From NCBI GenBank assembly GCA_947396885.1, contig OX377206.1:87107960-87171959 (forward strand): a DNA stretch of 64,000 nt, written 5' to 3'. Both the position numbers and the translations under genes were made by a program. Below, piece after piece: positions 21,409 through 52,493 of the stretch. Within the stretch, counting starts at the first letter, position 1. Every line of letters begins with the position of its first letter. This DNA is from Heligmosomoides polygyrus polygyrus (lineage: Eukaryota > Nematoda > Chromadorea > Rhabditida > Heligmosomidae). The notes beneath the pieces are model-generated. The model was not told where the DNA came from, searched no databases, and was given only the letters and a program-made list of their open reading frames with translations.

Positions 21409-21807
21409 CTGCTCTGACAAGGGAAGTGAAGCGTATGTCCTAACGGGGGAGAGAGTCATATAGGGAGAATCGTCACCCCTCAATTAGTATAAAAATGTGC
21501 TTATTTTTCGCCAAGTCGTTAAACCCAAGGAATATAGGGTCTTTGAAGTCGCAATGGAATACGGTGCATCACGAGTTTGGGAGTCTTGTACGCCCGCGAT
21601 GCCTCTGCTGGCTAGCGGCTCGAACCGCAGTGGAAGTGATGTTGCTTCATGCGAAGAAGTTCGGGGGTTGGGTTCTTCTGCGCTGCTGCGTTTTTGCATT
21701 TCAACTGACTGGTTGAGATTTGAGGGATTCTGACGTCTATACCATTTTCGGACGTTTCCTGCACATTTTCCAGCTGTACGCTGTGGAGAGTACCTTTCTT
21801 GCGACTT
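21409..21807 (+). repeat. Large inverted repeat, left arm (family I)
   Basis: It contains ACCCCTCAATTAGTATAAAAATGTG, GTACGCCCGCGATGCCTC and GACGTCTATACCATTTTC in this order. The reverse complement of the same series fills 22670-23056. Identity is high but not perfect, with single-base changes and one short indel. Confidence 0.8.
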
Positions 21808-22669
21808 GTTTATTACTGACCGGATTTTTAACCACAACGTCTTCGTCAGCTTCAAGTTGACGTGCTTCGAAGTCCTTAGTATGTTAGCCATCCATTCGGC
21901 TCGCTTGATTCCTTTCCTCGAAGGTTCCTTGTCTAAAGGTGGGCCACACTTCAGCGTGAGCAGGTGGATCACCACTCGAGCATCGGCAGACATTGTTGGT
22001 GTTAGTTTTTAGAAAACATTCAGCAGACCTCTGATTTATTTATTTATTTATGAATACGTCAAAGGACGCGCCACATAAGGGAAAAACAGAAACAACAGCA
22101 GAAAGCAGACGAACGATCACAGCTAATCTTGGCGGATTTTCCATGGAAGCAAGCGTCGTCCACCTATCAGTAGGTAAAACACTGACAACAAGAACTCCAA
22201 AAAAACGAGAAAAAGGGGAGGTGCTTAGTGCGGAAGAAAGGGTAGGAAGGTAAAAAAAATAAGCGTCTGATTTTTAAAGACCTGAGCGGACTTTAAGGCC
22301 TCCGTTAGAAGTTGGTACATAGGCAGCCGGTTTAAATAAATTAGATAAACCAGCCGTTGACGGGCGTATATCGGCGAGGGCCAACGAAGAGCATGTCTCT
22401 AGACAGTCCTATAAAGTAGGCTTTCAATAGTATGTGAACAATTCCAAGCGGACCATAGTATATATTGGAACATGACACCTGTGGCCTTATGGAACGCCTT
22501 ACGCAATTTACCCAGCACGTAAGTTATTTCCAGGTGACAGGCAAAGATAAGGGAAATAGTTTATTGATGCCATTTAGGCTTCTTTGCGGGATCAACAGAC
22601 CTCGTTTCTCATTTGAATGCTGCTTCATGCACTTTGTACCTGTGTAGCACTTATGTTGAACATTCATAC
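21808..22669. other. Spacer of the inverted pair, no gene; TTTA tract at 22036-22052
   Basis: The spacer between the two arms shows no transposase-like frame. It contains a short (TTTA)n tract. Confidence 0.4.
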
Positions 22670-23056
22670 ATCACCATGTTGAATACCACAGCATTCAGCT
22701 GGAAAATTATGCATAATATCGTCTGAAAATGGTATAGACGTCAGAATCCCCAAATCTCAGCCAGCCAGTTGAAATGCAAAAATGCAGCAGTGCAGAGAAT
22801 CAAACCCCCCGACCTTCTTCGCATGAAGCAACGTCACTTCCACTACGCTCCTAACCGCTTACCGGCAGAGGCATCGCGGGCGTACAAGACCCCAAACTCG
22901 TGATGCGCCGTATCCCATTGTGACCCCCTACTCCTTGGGTTTATCGACTCGGCAAAAAATAAACACATTTTTATACTAATTGAGGGGTGGAGATTCTCCC
23001 TATATGACTCGCTCTCCCCGTTCAGACATACGCTTCAGACCCTTTCCTTGTGAGCT
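22670..23056 (-). repeat. Large inverted repeat, right arm (family I)
   Basis: This is the reverse complement of the series at 21409-21807. The two arms could pair into a hairpin of almost 400 bp if transcribed through. Confidence 0.8.
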
Positions 23057-23656
23057 TCATTAGCCAATTTCGAACAATATTATTATTGCCGATGTTTTAA
23101 GCTATAAGTTTCTCAAGGAATTCAGCATTTTGCTTGGCAATATGGGTATCTAACGAGGGTGTCTGTACAAATGGATTTGCTCGATAACATGCTACTGCTC
23201 ATGCACTGTTTAGGAGCGATTGCTATGTTTGTGCTAGAAATGTCTTGTCGTTTGTTGTTTTTCAAAAACGCATATGCTCTTTTATGTTAGGCTGTAATCT
23301 ACGCTTAAATAAATAAAATTATGAAAATTAAAAAAAATAAAATTATGAAAATTTAAAAAAATCCAAAAAATAAAATAATAGATATCGTAGAAGAAGGAAT
23401 GGTCTAAATATGATTTTCATGTTGATAAATGACTTGGTTGGCCTTCCCGTTGAGAAATTTTATTCATTCTCCTTTTTAGCACAACGGATGGACAGTGAAA
23501 AATCCAGTTCAATAGTTTAAGAAGCAGCATAAGATCAGCTTTTTTCACTTATAGAGCTGGCACAAAATTTTTGAAATTGTCAAAAACGCACACATTACCA
23601 GACTCACTGTATTTGTGCAAAAGGCTTATCGACCGGTGTCTTTAGGGTGTGTCTTA
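23057..23656. other. No gene seen, AT-rich
   Basis: AT-rich sequence with AAAATTATGAAAATT duplications near 23315-23360. Nothing coding is supported. Confidence 0.4.
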
Positions 23657-23790
23657 GGCTCCGTTTATACTTCGTCGCGGCGCGACGCGACGCCACGTAT
23701 GGTGGCCATATTGATTGTGCGACGCGATCGATCAATTTGGCCTCATTGCGTGGCCATCGCGTCGCGCCGCGACGAAGTATAAACGGGGCC
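23657..23790. mobile_element. Palindromic MITE, family A2, TTA target duplication
   Basis: The 134 bp unit has inverted ends GGCTCCGTTTATACTTCGTC and GACGAAGTATAAACGGGGCC, flanked by TTA on both sides. It has the same family tip as 5546-5678. Confidence 0.82.
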
Positions 23791-24016
23791 TTAAAAGTTT
23801 ATCGTTTTCTATTCTTTAACATGTTGGTTTTTTATAATAATTTTACCCTTTGCTAGGTTCTCTTCTTATTAATATTAGTTTGTTTACTTGTTGCATGGAT
23901 TTCCATGTATTAAAAATTTTAACGGCGAATCTTTTACAAATTTGGTCAAATATAGTGGCTGGTTCAGAGGTAGTATGCTGTTACTGAATGCTTACCGGCG
24001 TTCAAAGCTCTCGCAC

Positions 24017-24172
24017 AAGGCAGGACTGAGGCCTCCACCCTCTGCTTTCCGGGCAGAATGCTAATCCTGCTGTCATTCGCGAGTGCTGATTGGTCGCTAC
24101 TACGAGGATAGCGCGGACAACAGCCTACCCGGAAAGCAGAGTGTGGGTGTTGGTGCGGGTTCGTGTCTTGCC
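24017..24172. repeat. Inverted pair of tRNA-like 3' halves
   Basis: The left arm (minus) and right arm (plus) both read CCCGGAAAGCAGAG followed by a T-arm-like GGTTCG segment. The two halves point outward and form a hairpin. The same arrangement occurs at 27928-28018. Confidence 0.55.
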
Positions 24173-24544
24173 AGACACAACAGTTTTGATTGGCACTAAA
24201 CTTCGAGAAACAGATTTTTTCAGGCTTTTTTAGAACAGGCGTTTTCAAAATGCGAAGAGCTGCCGAAAGTCGAACACGAACAGAAATTCTCCGTGCTGTC
24301 TATAGCATATCGTAGGGGGTTTTTTTCTAAAAGCAACAGCTCAGTTCGACTGGCTCAGCACATCTCTATCTTGTTGCTTCTTTAATTCATGGAACGATTA
24401 TCTTTTATTGTTTTAAAATTTAAGAGTTTAAGAAATTTAAAAAAAAAGAATAATCGCGTTTGCCTTTTTGAAAATTAAAAAAACTACAACCCTGTAATTC
24501 ACTTTTTAATTGTTCTCACAGCACTATGTATGCACATCCCTTCT

Positions 24545-24545
<1 letters not shown>

Positions 24546-24625
<80 letters not shown>
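24546..24625. repeat. (CT)40 microsatellite upstream of the TBC1D16 start
   Basis: 80 nt of uninterrupted CT ending 205 nt before the ATG at 24831, within the likely promoter region. Confidence 0.95.
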
Positions 24626-24627
<2 letters not shown>

Positions 24628-24807
24628 CTATGGTATATCGTAGTATTGTATTTCTCGCGATGGTCCCTTAACCAAAGGGTCTGATCATAATCGGCAGCGG
24701 GAATAAAGCAAGCGACAAAGCCGCTGGTGCAGAGCATACGATTCGATTAATGCTGAGCGATCGCCTGGAAAAATCGATATGTAATCTTTGCCTGGATGAC
24801 CTGTCTC

Positions 24808-24830
24808 TCCTCTCGCTCTCGTCGCAGACT
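24808..24830 (+). promoter_or_regulatory. Candidate spliced-leader trans-splice acceptor
   Basis: A pyrimidine tract (CTCTCCTCTCGCTCTCGTCGCAG) ends in CAG at 24827, three bases before the ATG at 24831. In nematodes this is the typical layout for SL addition just upstream of the start. It supports the ATG at 24831 over the in-frame ATG at 24750. Confidence 0.55.
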
Positions 24831-45931
<21,101 letters not shown>

Positions 45932-46089
45932 ACAACTCAACCGTTTTTGAATGTGTACTACTACTACTACGTCTGATGATCTCGATAAATACTGTCAGAA
46001 GCAGTGTTCTACACATTTGTCTGAAGCCCAGAGCGGTTGCTGTAGACGTTCTATGCTGCTATAGGATATTTCGCTTTAATTAAAACTTT

Positions 46090-46175
46090 CGTGCGAGACG
46101 ATATTCGAACGGTCACCTTCTGATTTCCGGGCAGGATGCTAGCCGATTACATCGGCTGTCCGGCGCTGATTGATT
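46090..46175 (-). repeat. tRNA-like fragment
   Basis: The minus strand reads GCTAGCATCCTGCCCGGAAATCAGAAGGTG then CCGTTCGAATATCG. It is the same family as the halves near 24.0 and 41.7 kb. Confidence 0.5.
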
Positions 46176-46530
46176 GCCCGCGGTAGTCCTATTTGCATTT
46201 TCTATCAGAAGACACTGACAGAGGCGTCACACTACATAAAGGTTGTGCACACAGTAATGTCACGGCTAGTTCAATATTTTCATCTTTTCCAAGAAATTGA
46301 GAAGCTTCCGTCAACCTACGAAATTCTGAATGTAGACTTCATCTATTGCAGGATCTTTTCATGGGGACGCTGACCTCATCGCCTATATATACCAATGCAA
46401 TGCTATTTCCAACGTCTTAATTAGCGACCCAGCCTCTTGCCTCACTAAATGTCTAATTTGACCAAGTTATATTTCAGGCCTTCCACTACAGATTTTCCTA
46501 AGAAGTTCTTTAAGATTTTGCTCTAATGCT

Positions 46531-47093
46531 CAGTTGGACACTATTGTACTTCCACGACTCCACGGGTCGAGGAGAGGTCGAAAAAAATTCGCCCAAACTT
46601 CCCCTAGAGAGGTTACTTGGGGTGCTGATCACGAATATGACATCCGTTTTTCGTTTTTCAAGTTACATTGTCGGAAGTCGATAAACAAGCCTAATTGTCC
46701 GTTGCTTAGGTATTCCTGAAGGCTACAACAAAACATAATCTACTATCAACGTTTTTCCCTTGGAACCTGAATAAATACCGTCATAACTGCTGTGCAAAGG
46801 TAAGATACTTCTTCAGATATTCAGTCTACCACCAGGAATCCAACTTGGATGTCAGATTCGTGATCAGCGCTCCAAATTACCCCACCCCCTAGGCGAAGTT
46901 TGGGCGAAATCGGTGATTATGATCTTGGCAGCCTTAGTCACCCGCACCTACCGTAATCAGCCGAAATTTCGAAAACGGATCTCAGATTCGTGGTCAGGAC
47001 CACCCCAGATAAATCCTAGGAGGAGTTTTCGGAGTAAAAATTTTTTCGACCTCTTTTTGACCCATGGAGTTGTGAAAGTACAATAGTGCCATT
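46531..47093. mobile_element. Non-autonomous element with long inverted ends, family F
   Basis: The left end ACTATTGTACTTCCACGACT...GGTCGAAAAAAATTCG and the right end ATTTTTTCGACC...GTTGTGAAAGTACAATAGTGC are inverted. A third GATGTCAGATTCGTGATCAG/CGAAGTTTGGGCGAA block lies at 46826-46905. No transposase is present. Confidence 0.65.
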
Positions 47094-47967
47094 GCATTGT
47101 TTCAGTTTTTTTCTTCATTTGTTGTGCCCGGTTTCCCTATAGTGACGCGATTTTTGTTGTTAAAAAATTGTTTATCGTAGTGGGATAACTGTGCTTTGAG
47201 GAAGAGAAAATGTAAAGAAATCGCTGGATCCTGAGTGGAACGGGTGGGATTTCCATGTGCTTTGCTTTATTAATTAGCCCTAGCTACCTCAAAGGACGAC
47301 ACATTATTGTTGCGAAACGTGCAATAATTTACACCATTTTCACCTCAAGGTGGGCACTTTTCCAAACAAGCCTAACGTTTTTGAAATCAAACTGAACATC
47401 TTTCAAATCAAAACGAACTCCTTCCACATTGAACTAGAGATTCTCCGAAACGCTTAGAATAATATTTTACTCAAGAAAAATTTCAGCATGACTTCTTTTG
47501 AAGACTAATTCGCTTATTCATTATAAGTAAACACATTGTTCGAAATTTTATAAAATTCTTTTTTAGAGAAAAAATAATGGTTTAATGCTTGTTTTGAAGA
47601 GCAGAAAAGCGGCCATTTTTAGTGCCACAAAATTGCGCCGTGCCCTCGTCCAAGACGTCGCGATTTTTATTGGATTGATAGTAATTTTTTCCCCCTTGAA
47701 GCGAGGAAAACGCTAAAGGAGAAGAAGAAGTAAATTTTCTGTTTGCATAAAGTTTCACACCTGTCAACGATATAGTAAAACAATTTAAAAGCACACATAC
47801 TTTCACTTTAATGCCTCATGTAAGCAGCGTTCACATTATCAATCAACTAAAAATCGAAACTAGCTTTTCGAGTGCATAGCGCCGTCTGGCTTTCAATGCA
47901 CAAAATGATTTTTGTCTTCTTGCGCATTAAAACAAAATTCAATTTACTTATTTTTTTAATAAAAGCT

Positions 47968-48123
47968 CATGTCGCGAAGATGGGCAGCATTGGGAGCTGG
48001 AAAACGCCCCAGCCAATCCGAACGCTGAGCTTACACATCCACTCCGAATGGCATGCAGTTTTAATGCGACCTGATTGCCTGGCGCGCTCCCATCTCCAAA
48101 TGCTGCCCGTGTTCGCGACATGT
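47968..48123. mobile_element. Palindromic MITE, family B
   Basis: CATGTCGCGAAGATGGGCAG and CTGCCCGTGTTCGCGACATG are inverted ends, with ATTGGGAG against CTCCCATC further in. Confidence 0.78.
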
Positions 48124-48159
48124 ACCAAATAAAAATTTAAAAATATTAGTCCTACTCGG

Positions 48160-48433
48160 GGCGCGTGTAGCGCAGTCGGAAGAGGCGTCGCGACAGCCGA
48201 CGATTCCATGCTTCTGGTTTGGACTTCCGGCCCAGGCCAACCAAGCCTTCCACATCTTCGGGGTCGGTGAGTTGGTACCAGACTTATCTAGGAAGGACAA
48301 AGCGCTGGCTTGTTCATCGGCTGGCCACCGCAAGTCATTGTATGGCCAAATACGCTTCAAATCGCCTCCACGACATCCCGTAGAAATAGAATGCGTGGCG
48401 CATCCTAAGAAGGATTGAGTAGCGCCTTCCTTT
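48160..48433 (+). repeat. SINE family A, near-full copy
   Basis: GGCGCGTGTAGCGCAGTCGG to GTAGCGCCTTCCTTTATCAC. Confidence 0.9.
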
Positions 48434-48650
48434 ATCACTTATTCTTCTTCGTGCAGCAGAACTACATAGAATATATCAAAGAACGTTATACCTAATATTC
48501 ATTGAAAACAATTATACTAGCCAACTTGGTGAGCCTGTAGCTAAACCTGTAAGAAGCTGGCTTCGATCTGGAAGACGTTCCCTTTGATTTCAGGGGCAAA
48601 AAGTTTGTTTAGAAAAGTGTCTAATTTGACTTGAAACTGGTTAAAAGCAC

Positions 48651-49360
48651 TTGCCTTGTAAGACAAATGTACTACTGCTGCGTGGTTCCTCTAGGCGACC
48701 AATGAACTAGAACTTTGGCGCTTTAATATTATGTGTAACACCTTTGTCCATAATGCACTTTCATTCAATGATCGAATGAGAAATCGAACATTACAAAGCC
48801 AAGATTTCTTCTCCGCAAGTTAGTATTTACAAATCTCCTACACGAATGAGGAGCATATACATATGAAAGACGAGCATGCAGATACAGACACTGTCGACAT
48901 CGTTTCGAGTGAGTGGTCGCGATGTTAAAGAACCAGCTCAGCTGTTTTCTCAGTCGCGTCAAACAAAAACCCACACGTTTCTACCAAGAGACTGCTTGAG
49001 AAGAAGTTATGTGGACGTTTCCCGTCATCGAGATCGAGATCGTTGCAGGACCGCTCGTGGGTCTCTGTGATGCGTATTGCAGAGATTGGAGAGATTATGT
49101 CCTTCGTGGACTTAGGCAACGAACATGACCAACCAGTGTACAGTACATTGATGAACAGAAAAACAAACCGAAAAGAAAGATGAGGTGGCGAGAGAAGGTT
49201 GTTGTAAAGAAAACATTCAAAAAAGGCTTATGACTCTCATTAAACCGTAGTTGGCGTGACTAGAACATTGTTTGAGCGCAAATTCCTAACAAACCGTTGA
49301 ACATGGACGTATAAATATGTGCCTTGCATTGCCATCAAGCCACATGAAGATGAGTCGGAA
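48651..49360. other. No gene seen
   Basis: A CGAGATCGAGATCG stretch lies near 49030. No supported gene, no matching repeat. Confidence 0.4.
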
Positions 49361-49362
49361 TT

Positions 49363-49775
49363 CTATGAGATTCCACAATCTACGAGCTTCCTACTGAATA
49401 AGCGTGTGCTGTTCCGTTTCTTCGACCTGCGATAAGTTCTCGTACTCCCATGTGCCTCGACAGTCCTCTGATATGGACTTGTTCGGGGACTTTTCCGAGG
49501 CGACTGACGTATGTGGCACGGCGTAGTCCGATATTTGCAGCTGAGGTCTGAATCTGTTTTGCCGTTGTCATAGGCTCCAGCCATCTCATGGGATATAAAG
49601 CCGTATCGAAACTTACTTGTCCGTTTCCTGCTCCTTGAAGAACTTCCTCGACTTTCCATCGCTGCCATATATTTTGGTCGTGTTCTGCATTGTGGTCAGT
49701 GAGGACTGTCCACAGTAGGTGACAATATCCTGAAAGAAATCTACTTGTTCGTCGCTGAGATTTCAATTTTATCAA
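49363..49775 (-). other. Unassigned open region, two overlapping frames
   Basis: Frames of 131 and 101 codons overlap on the minus strand. One reads LEPMTTAKQIQTSAANIGLR and GKVPEQVHIRGLSRHMG. No family recognised, no splice partners, and no clear start. It could be a fragment of a mobile element. Confidence 0.25.
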
Positions 49776-49786
49776 CTATATGTTGG

Positions 49787-50002
49787 GTGGATGGTAGCGC
49801 AGCTGGAGGAGGCGCCGGTTGTTGGACTGTTGCCTCCCCCACTCCCTAACCACGCCTTCCATGTCAACGAGGTAATTGGTACCACCCTGCCTGGTTATTT
49901 GTTCTTTAGTTGGCCACTTCAACGATGCATTCTAATCACCTCCATGGCATCCCACGGAACCGAAATGCGTGGCGCATCCAACAAAGGCATTGATTACTGC
50001 CT
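49787..50002 (+). repeat. SINE family A, truncated copy
   Basis: GTAGCGCAGCTGGAGGAGGC head to GAAATGCGTGGCGCATCCAA. An internal part of the body is deleted. Confidence 0.8.
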
Positions 50003-50154
50003 GGCGGCCGATATCACTACGAGTTAAGGCATTGACCCAGTGGCATCTCACTGATAATAACCGGCATTACTTCACTAATCACTAATCACTCTGTCCACCG
50101 CTTAATATTGTCATATGATCACCTCAAACGGTCCGCTGTAGAAAAAAACCGGAT

Positions 50155-50350
50155 TATGTCGCGAATTTGGTCAGCATTGGGAGAAGATGAAAGCGCGCCA
50201 GCCAATCGTAACCAATATGAGTACTGACCGCACATGCTCCAGCCACAGGGTGTCGACAACACGCGCCCTCGTTGGCAGGCATGCACATTCTATACGGCTT
50301 GATTGGGCTCCGCATTTCCACCATCTACCGCTGCTCATATTCGCGACATG
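50155..50350. mobile_element. Palindromic MITE, family B
   Basis: TATGTCGCGAATTTGGTCAG and the right CATATTCGCGACAT end are inverted. A half copy follows at about 50390-50495. Confidence 0.65.
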
Positions 50351-50689
50351 AACCCAAATATCGACGCAATTGATACGCGCTAGACAATGAGGGTAGCGAC
50401 CGCACATGGCCTCTTTGTCTGGTGCATTCATTTGATGCGGCCTGATCGGCTGTCGCGTTCTCATCACCAATGCTGCCCACATTCGCGACATCGACTCAAA
50501 GATCGACAAAGTCTATGGAAAATTCATGGTCGTTCGGTACTATCCATCTTTGAAATAGAATGCGAAACTTTGTTGGATGCGCCTTTGCTGGATGAGCCAC
50601 GCATAGAAAAATAAGTGCGTACCAGTAAAGGACTGAACAACGCCGAACCTTATCTGAAGGTCTTCAGAACATATTTTTCTGACAGTTTA

Positions 50690-50822
50690 AGTACGTCTTA
50701 AGCCAAAGAGGACTTCTGTAGATGGTCTTAGTTACATATTCTTATATTTGTTGTTTGTCTAGTGTCTTATACCCGTGTGATTGATTGTAACCCATGCCAA
50801 AAATAAATAAATAAATAAGTTA
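50690..50822 (+). repeat. CR1-like 3' tail fragment
   Basis: A short lead, TGTGATTGATTGTAACCCAT, ends in (AAATA)n, in the manner of the LINE tails at 31860 and 62880. There is no coding sequence. Confidence 0.4.
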
Positions 50823-51650
50823 ATTAATTTCTCAACTCGAAAGTTTTCTCATAAGAACATGGATGGAAAAGCGAAGACAAATAGCCAATGGGTTAAATGC
50901 TATTGAGGGAAAGTCCCACTGAAATATGCGAACATTGAAGTGATTCCCCAAGGGCCTAGAAATTTCTCCGAAGGGACGATCAACAAGGTGGGCAGATTAC
51001 TCGTGGTACGAATTAGTCTGCTAAGTCTTCGGCTAGAAGCGCTTCAAACATCTCGCTAACGTCACTGCGGATGAGCAGCTCCTGGGAACGATTTCGCCGA
51101 ACAATGACTCCTGTGAAGAAGACGTGGGCTTACATATTAGAGAATGGCTTCTCGGCTGTAGGCAAACATGTTGCTCTTCCAGGCGATGAAAACGCATGTA
51201 AACGCGAAGAAAAATGGTACCACCCTCGTGACTGTAAGATACCCTTATTTAAAGGCCAAATCAAGGTCACAAAAAACGAAAGTTTTTGTCAACTTGGTAC
51301 CGCAAGCTTTGAAGTTATCAAGGTGCAAAAGATACGAAGTTTTCAAGGTACAAAAGATACTCTCCAACTTGTACCAATTTGACAGAATCATCCCGAATTA
51401 TGAATCGTTTCGATTCCTGGAAAACCTCCTAATATGACGCTCTCGTGTCCATCAGTGAGTAGGACCAACTGGGTCACTCTGGCATGTGATATGGATGAAA
51501 CGAGAAGTTACTGTACGTTGCCTAATCATCGGCTGGCTTCTCGGCCTTCAGCGTTTGCAGACCGCGGCTTTTAGCTCAAGCTTCTTCACAGGGTGATAAC
51601 AAATGCTTATTCCACTTCTGGCGCAGTCACAGTTAAAAGCCAAAGGTCGA
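50823..51650. other. No gene seen
   Basis: A frame at 51071-51382 arises from short repeats (AAGGTACAAAAGATAC twice). The C-terminal tail exon of the receptor could lie here on the minus strand but I could not place it. Confidence 0.35.
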
Positions 51651-51656
51651 CGGCAG

Positions 51657-51892
51657 CATTGGATGTATGCGCCATGCATTACACTTCTACACATTATCCT
51701 GGAGGCAATTTAAATGCTTATTCAACCCTATCACAACTTGCAATGGCCAAACATTTCCCCTTCACGGAGAAGTCGGGCATCAGCTCTGCTGTCCTGGAGA
51801 GAAGAAAGTCTGGTTGGACTAGGTGAGGCCAGAGACTTGAATCGATCAGTGGTGGTACATGGCGCCTCCACCGCCTGCTCTACGCGCGCCTA
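51657..51892 (-). repeat. SINE family A, divergent copy
   Basis: ATGTATGCGCCATGCATTAC on the left to GGCGCCTCCACCGCCTGCTC on the right. Confidence 0.75.
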
Positions 51893-52039
51893 TACCGCAC
51901 ATATCGGTGCTGCGAGAGGTTGAGCAGATGCACAAGAATCTATTGGGGCAAAACTCTTGAAATATAGAAATCATACCTTAAGAAGCACCGACAAATTTTC
52001 GCCCATTTTTTGCCCATGGATAGATAGAATTTCCGGTAT

Positions 52040-52232
52040 TTGTCGTTAATGTGGCTCCCATAGGTAAGAGAAAATCCAGTGTTTCATCACAACCAATTAG
52101 AACGCCCATCTTGGACACTAGCCAGCCAATTAGTGCATTGACCGCACACAATTGATCTAGGAGCTATCCAATTGTGGTCCAATTGTTCTGGCGTGTACTC
52201 ACCTCCAACTTAGGTCACATTGACGACTAGTA
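52040..52232. mobile_element. Palindromic MITE, family C
   Basis: TTGTCGTTAATGTGGCTCCC at the left and GTCACATTGACGACTAG at the right are inverted tips. It sits just downstream of the receptor's last identified exon. Confidence 0.65.
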
Positions 52233-52289
52233 CCAGTGTTTTTAATATGGAATTCCTTTTTCGGAAATAAGAATGGAGAAGACACTTAC

Positions 52290-52493
52290 ATCTGAGTTCA
52301 TTCGTCCGAGTTTGTATATCGACATTCCGATATCACAGGAGAGCAGTACGTGACGGCATGACCTTCGAAACCGTTTTCCCCAGAAGATGAACACCCAGAA
52401 ATTCGACGAGCAGTTCAGCACGATGAGAAAATTGGACAGATCCACGAATAGCGACGCCATAGGGCTTTGCATAAATGCACTTTGTCCAACAAT
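52290..52493 (-). CDS. Receptor exon with TM7 and start of tail
   Basis: Acceptor GCTTCAG, donor GTAAGT after TCAGAT. It encodes IVGQSAFMQSPMASLFVDLS, the TM7 core and GKRFRRSCRHVL. If the donor is not used the frame runs 16 more codons to a stop at 52242. Confidence 0.9.

Larger units (their letters stand above)
47345..48650. repeat. Dispersed AT-rich repeat, family J, copy 2, interrupted by a MITE and a SINE
   Basis: It matches 3975-4800 block by block. The continuity is broken by the MITE at 47968-48123 and the SINE at 48160-48433, after which TTCGATCTGGAAGACGTTCC resumes. This nesting dates the MITE and SINE as younger. Confidence 0.55.

Noticed and set aside
49363..49775. Exon of an additional minus-strand gene
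   Set aside because: Two overlapping frames, neither with a recognisable family, splice partners or start; kept only as an unassigned region.
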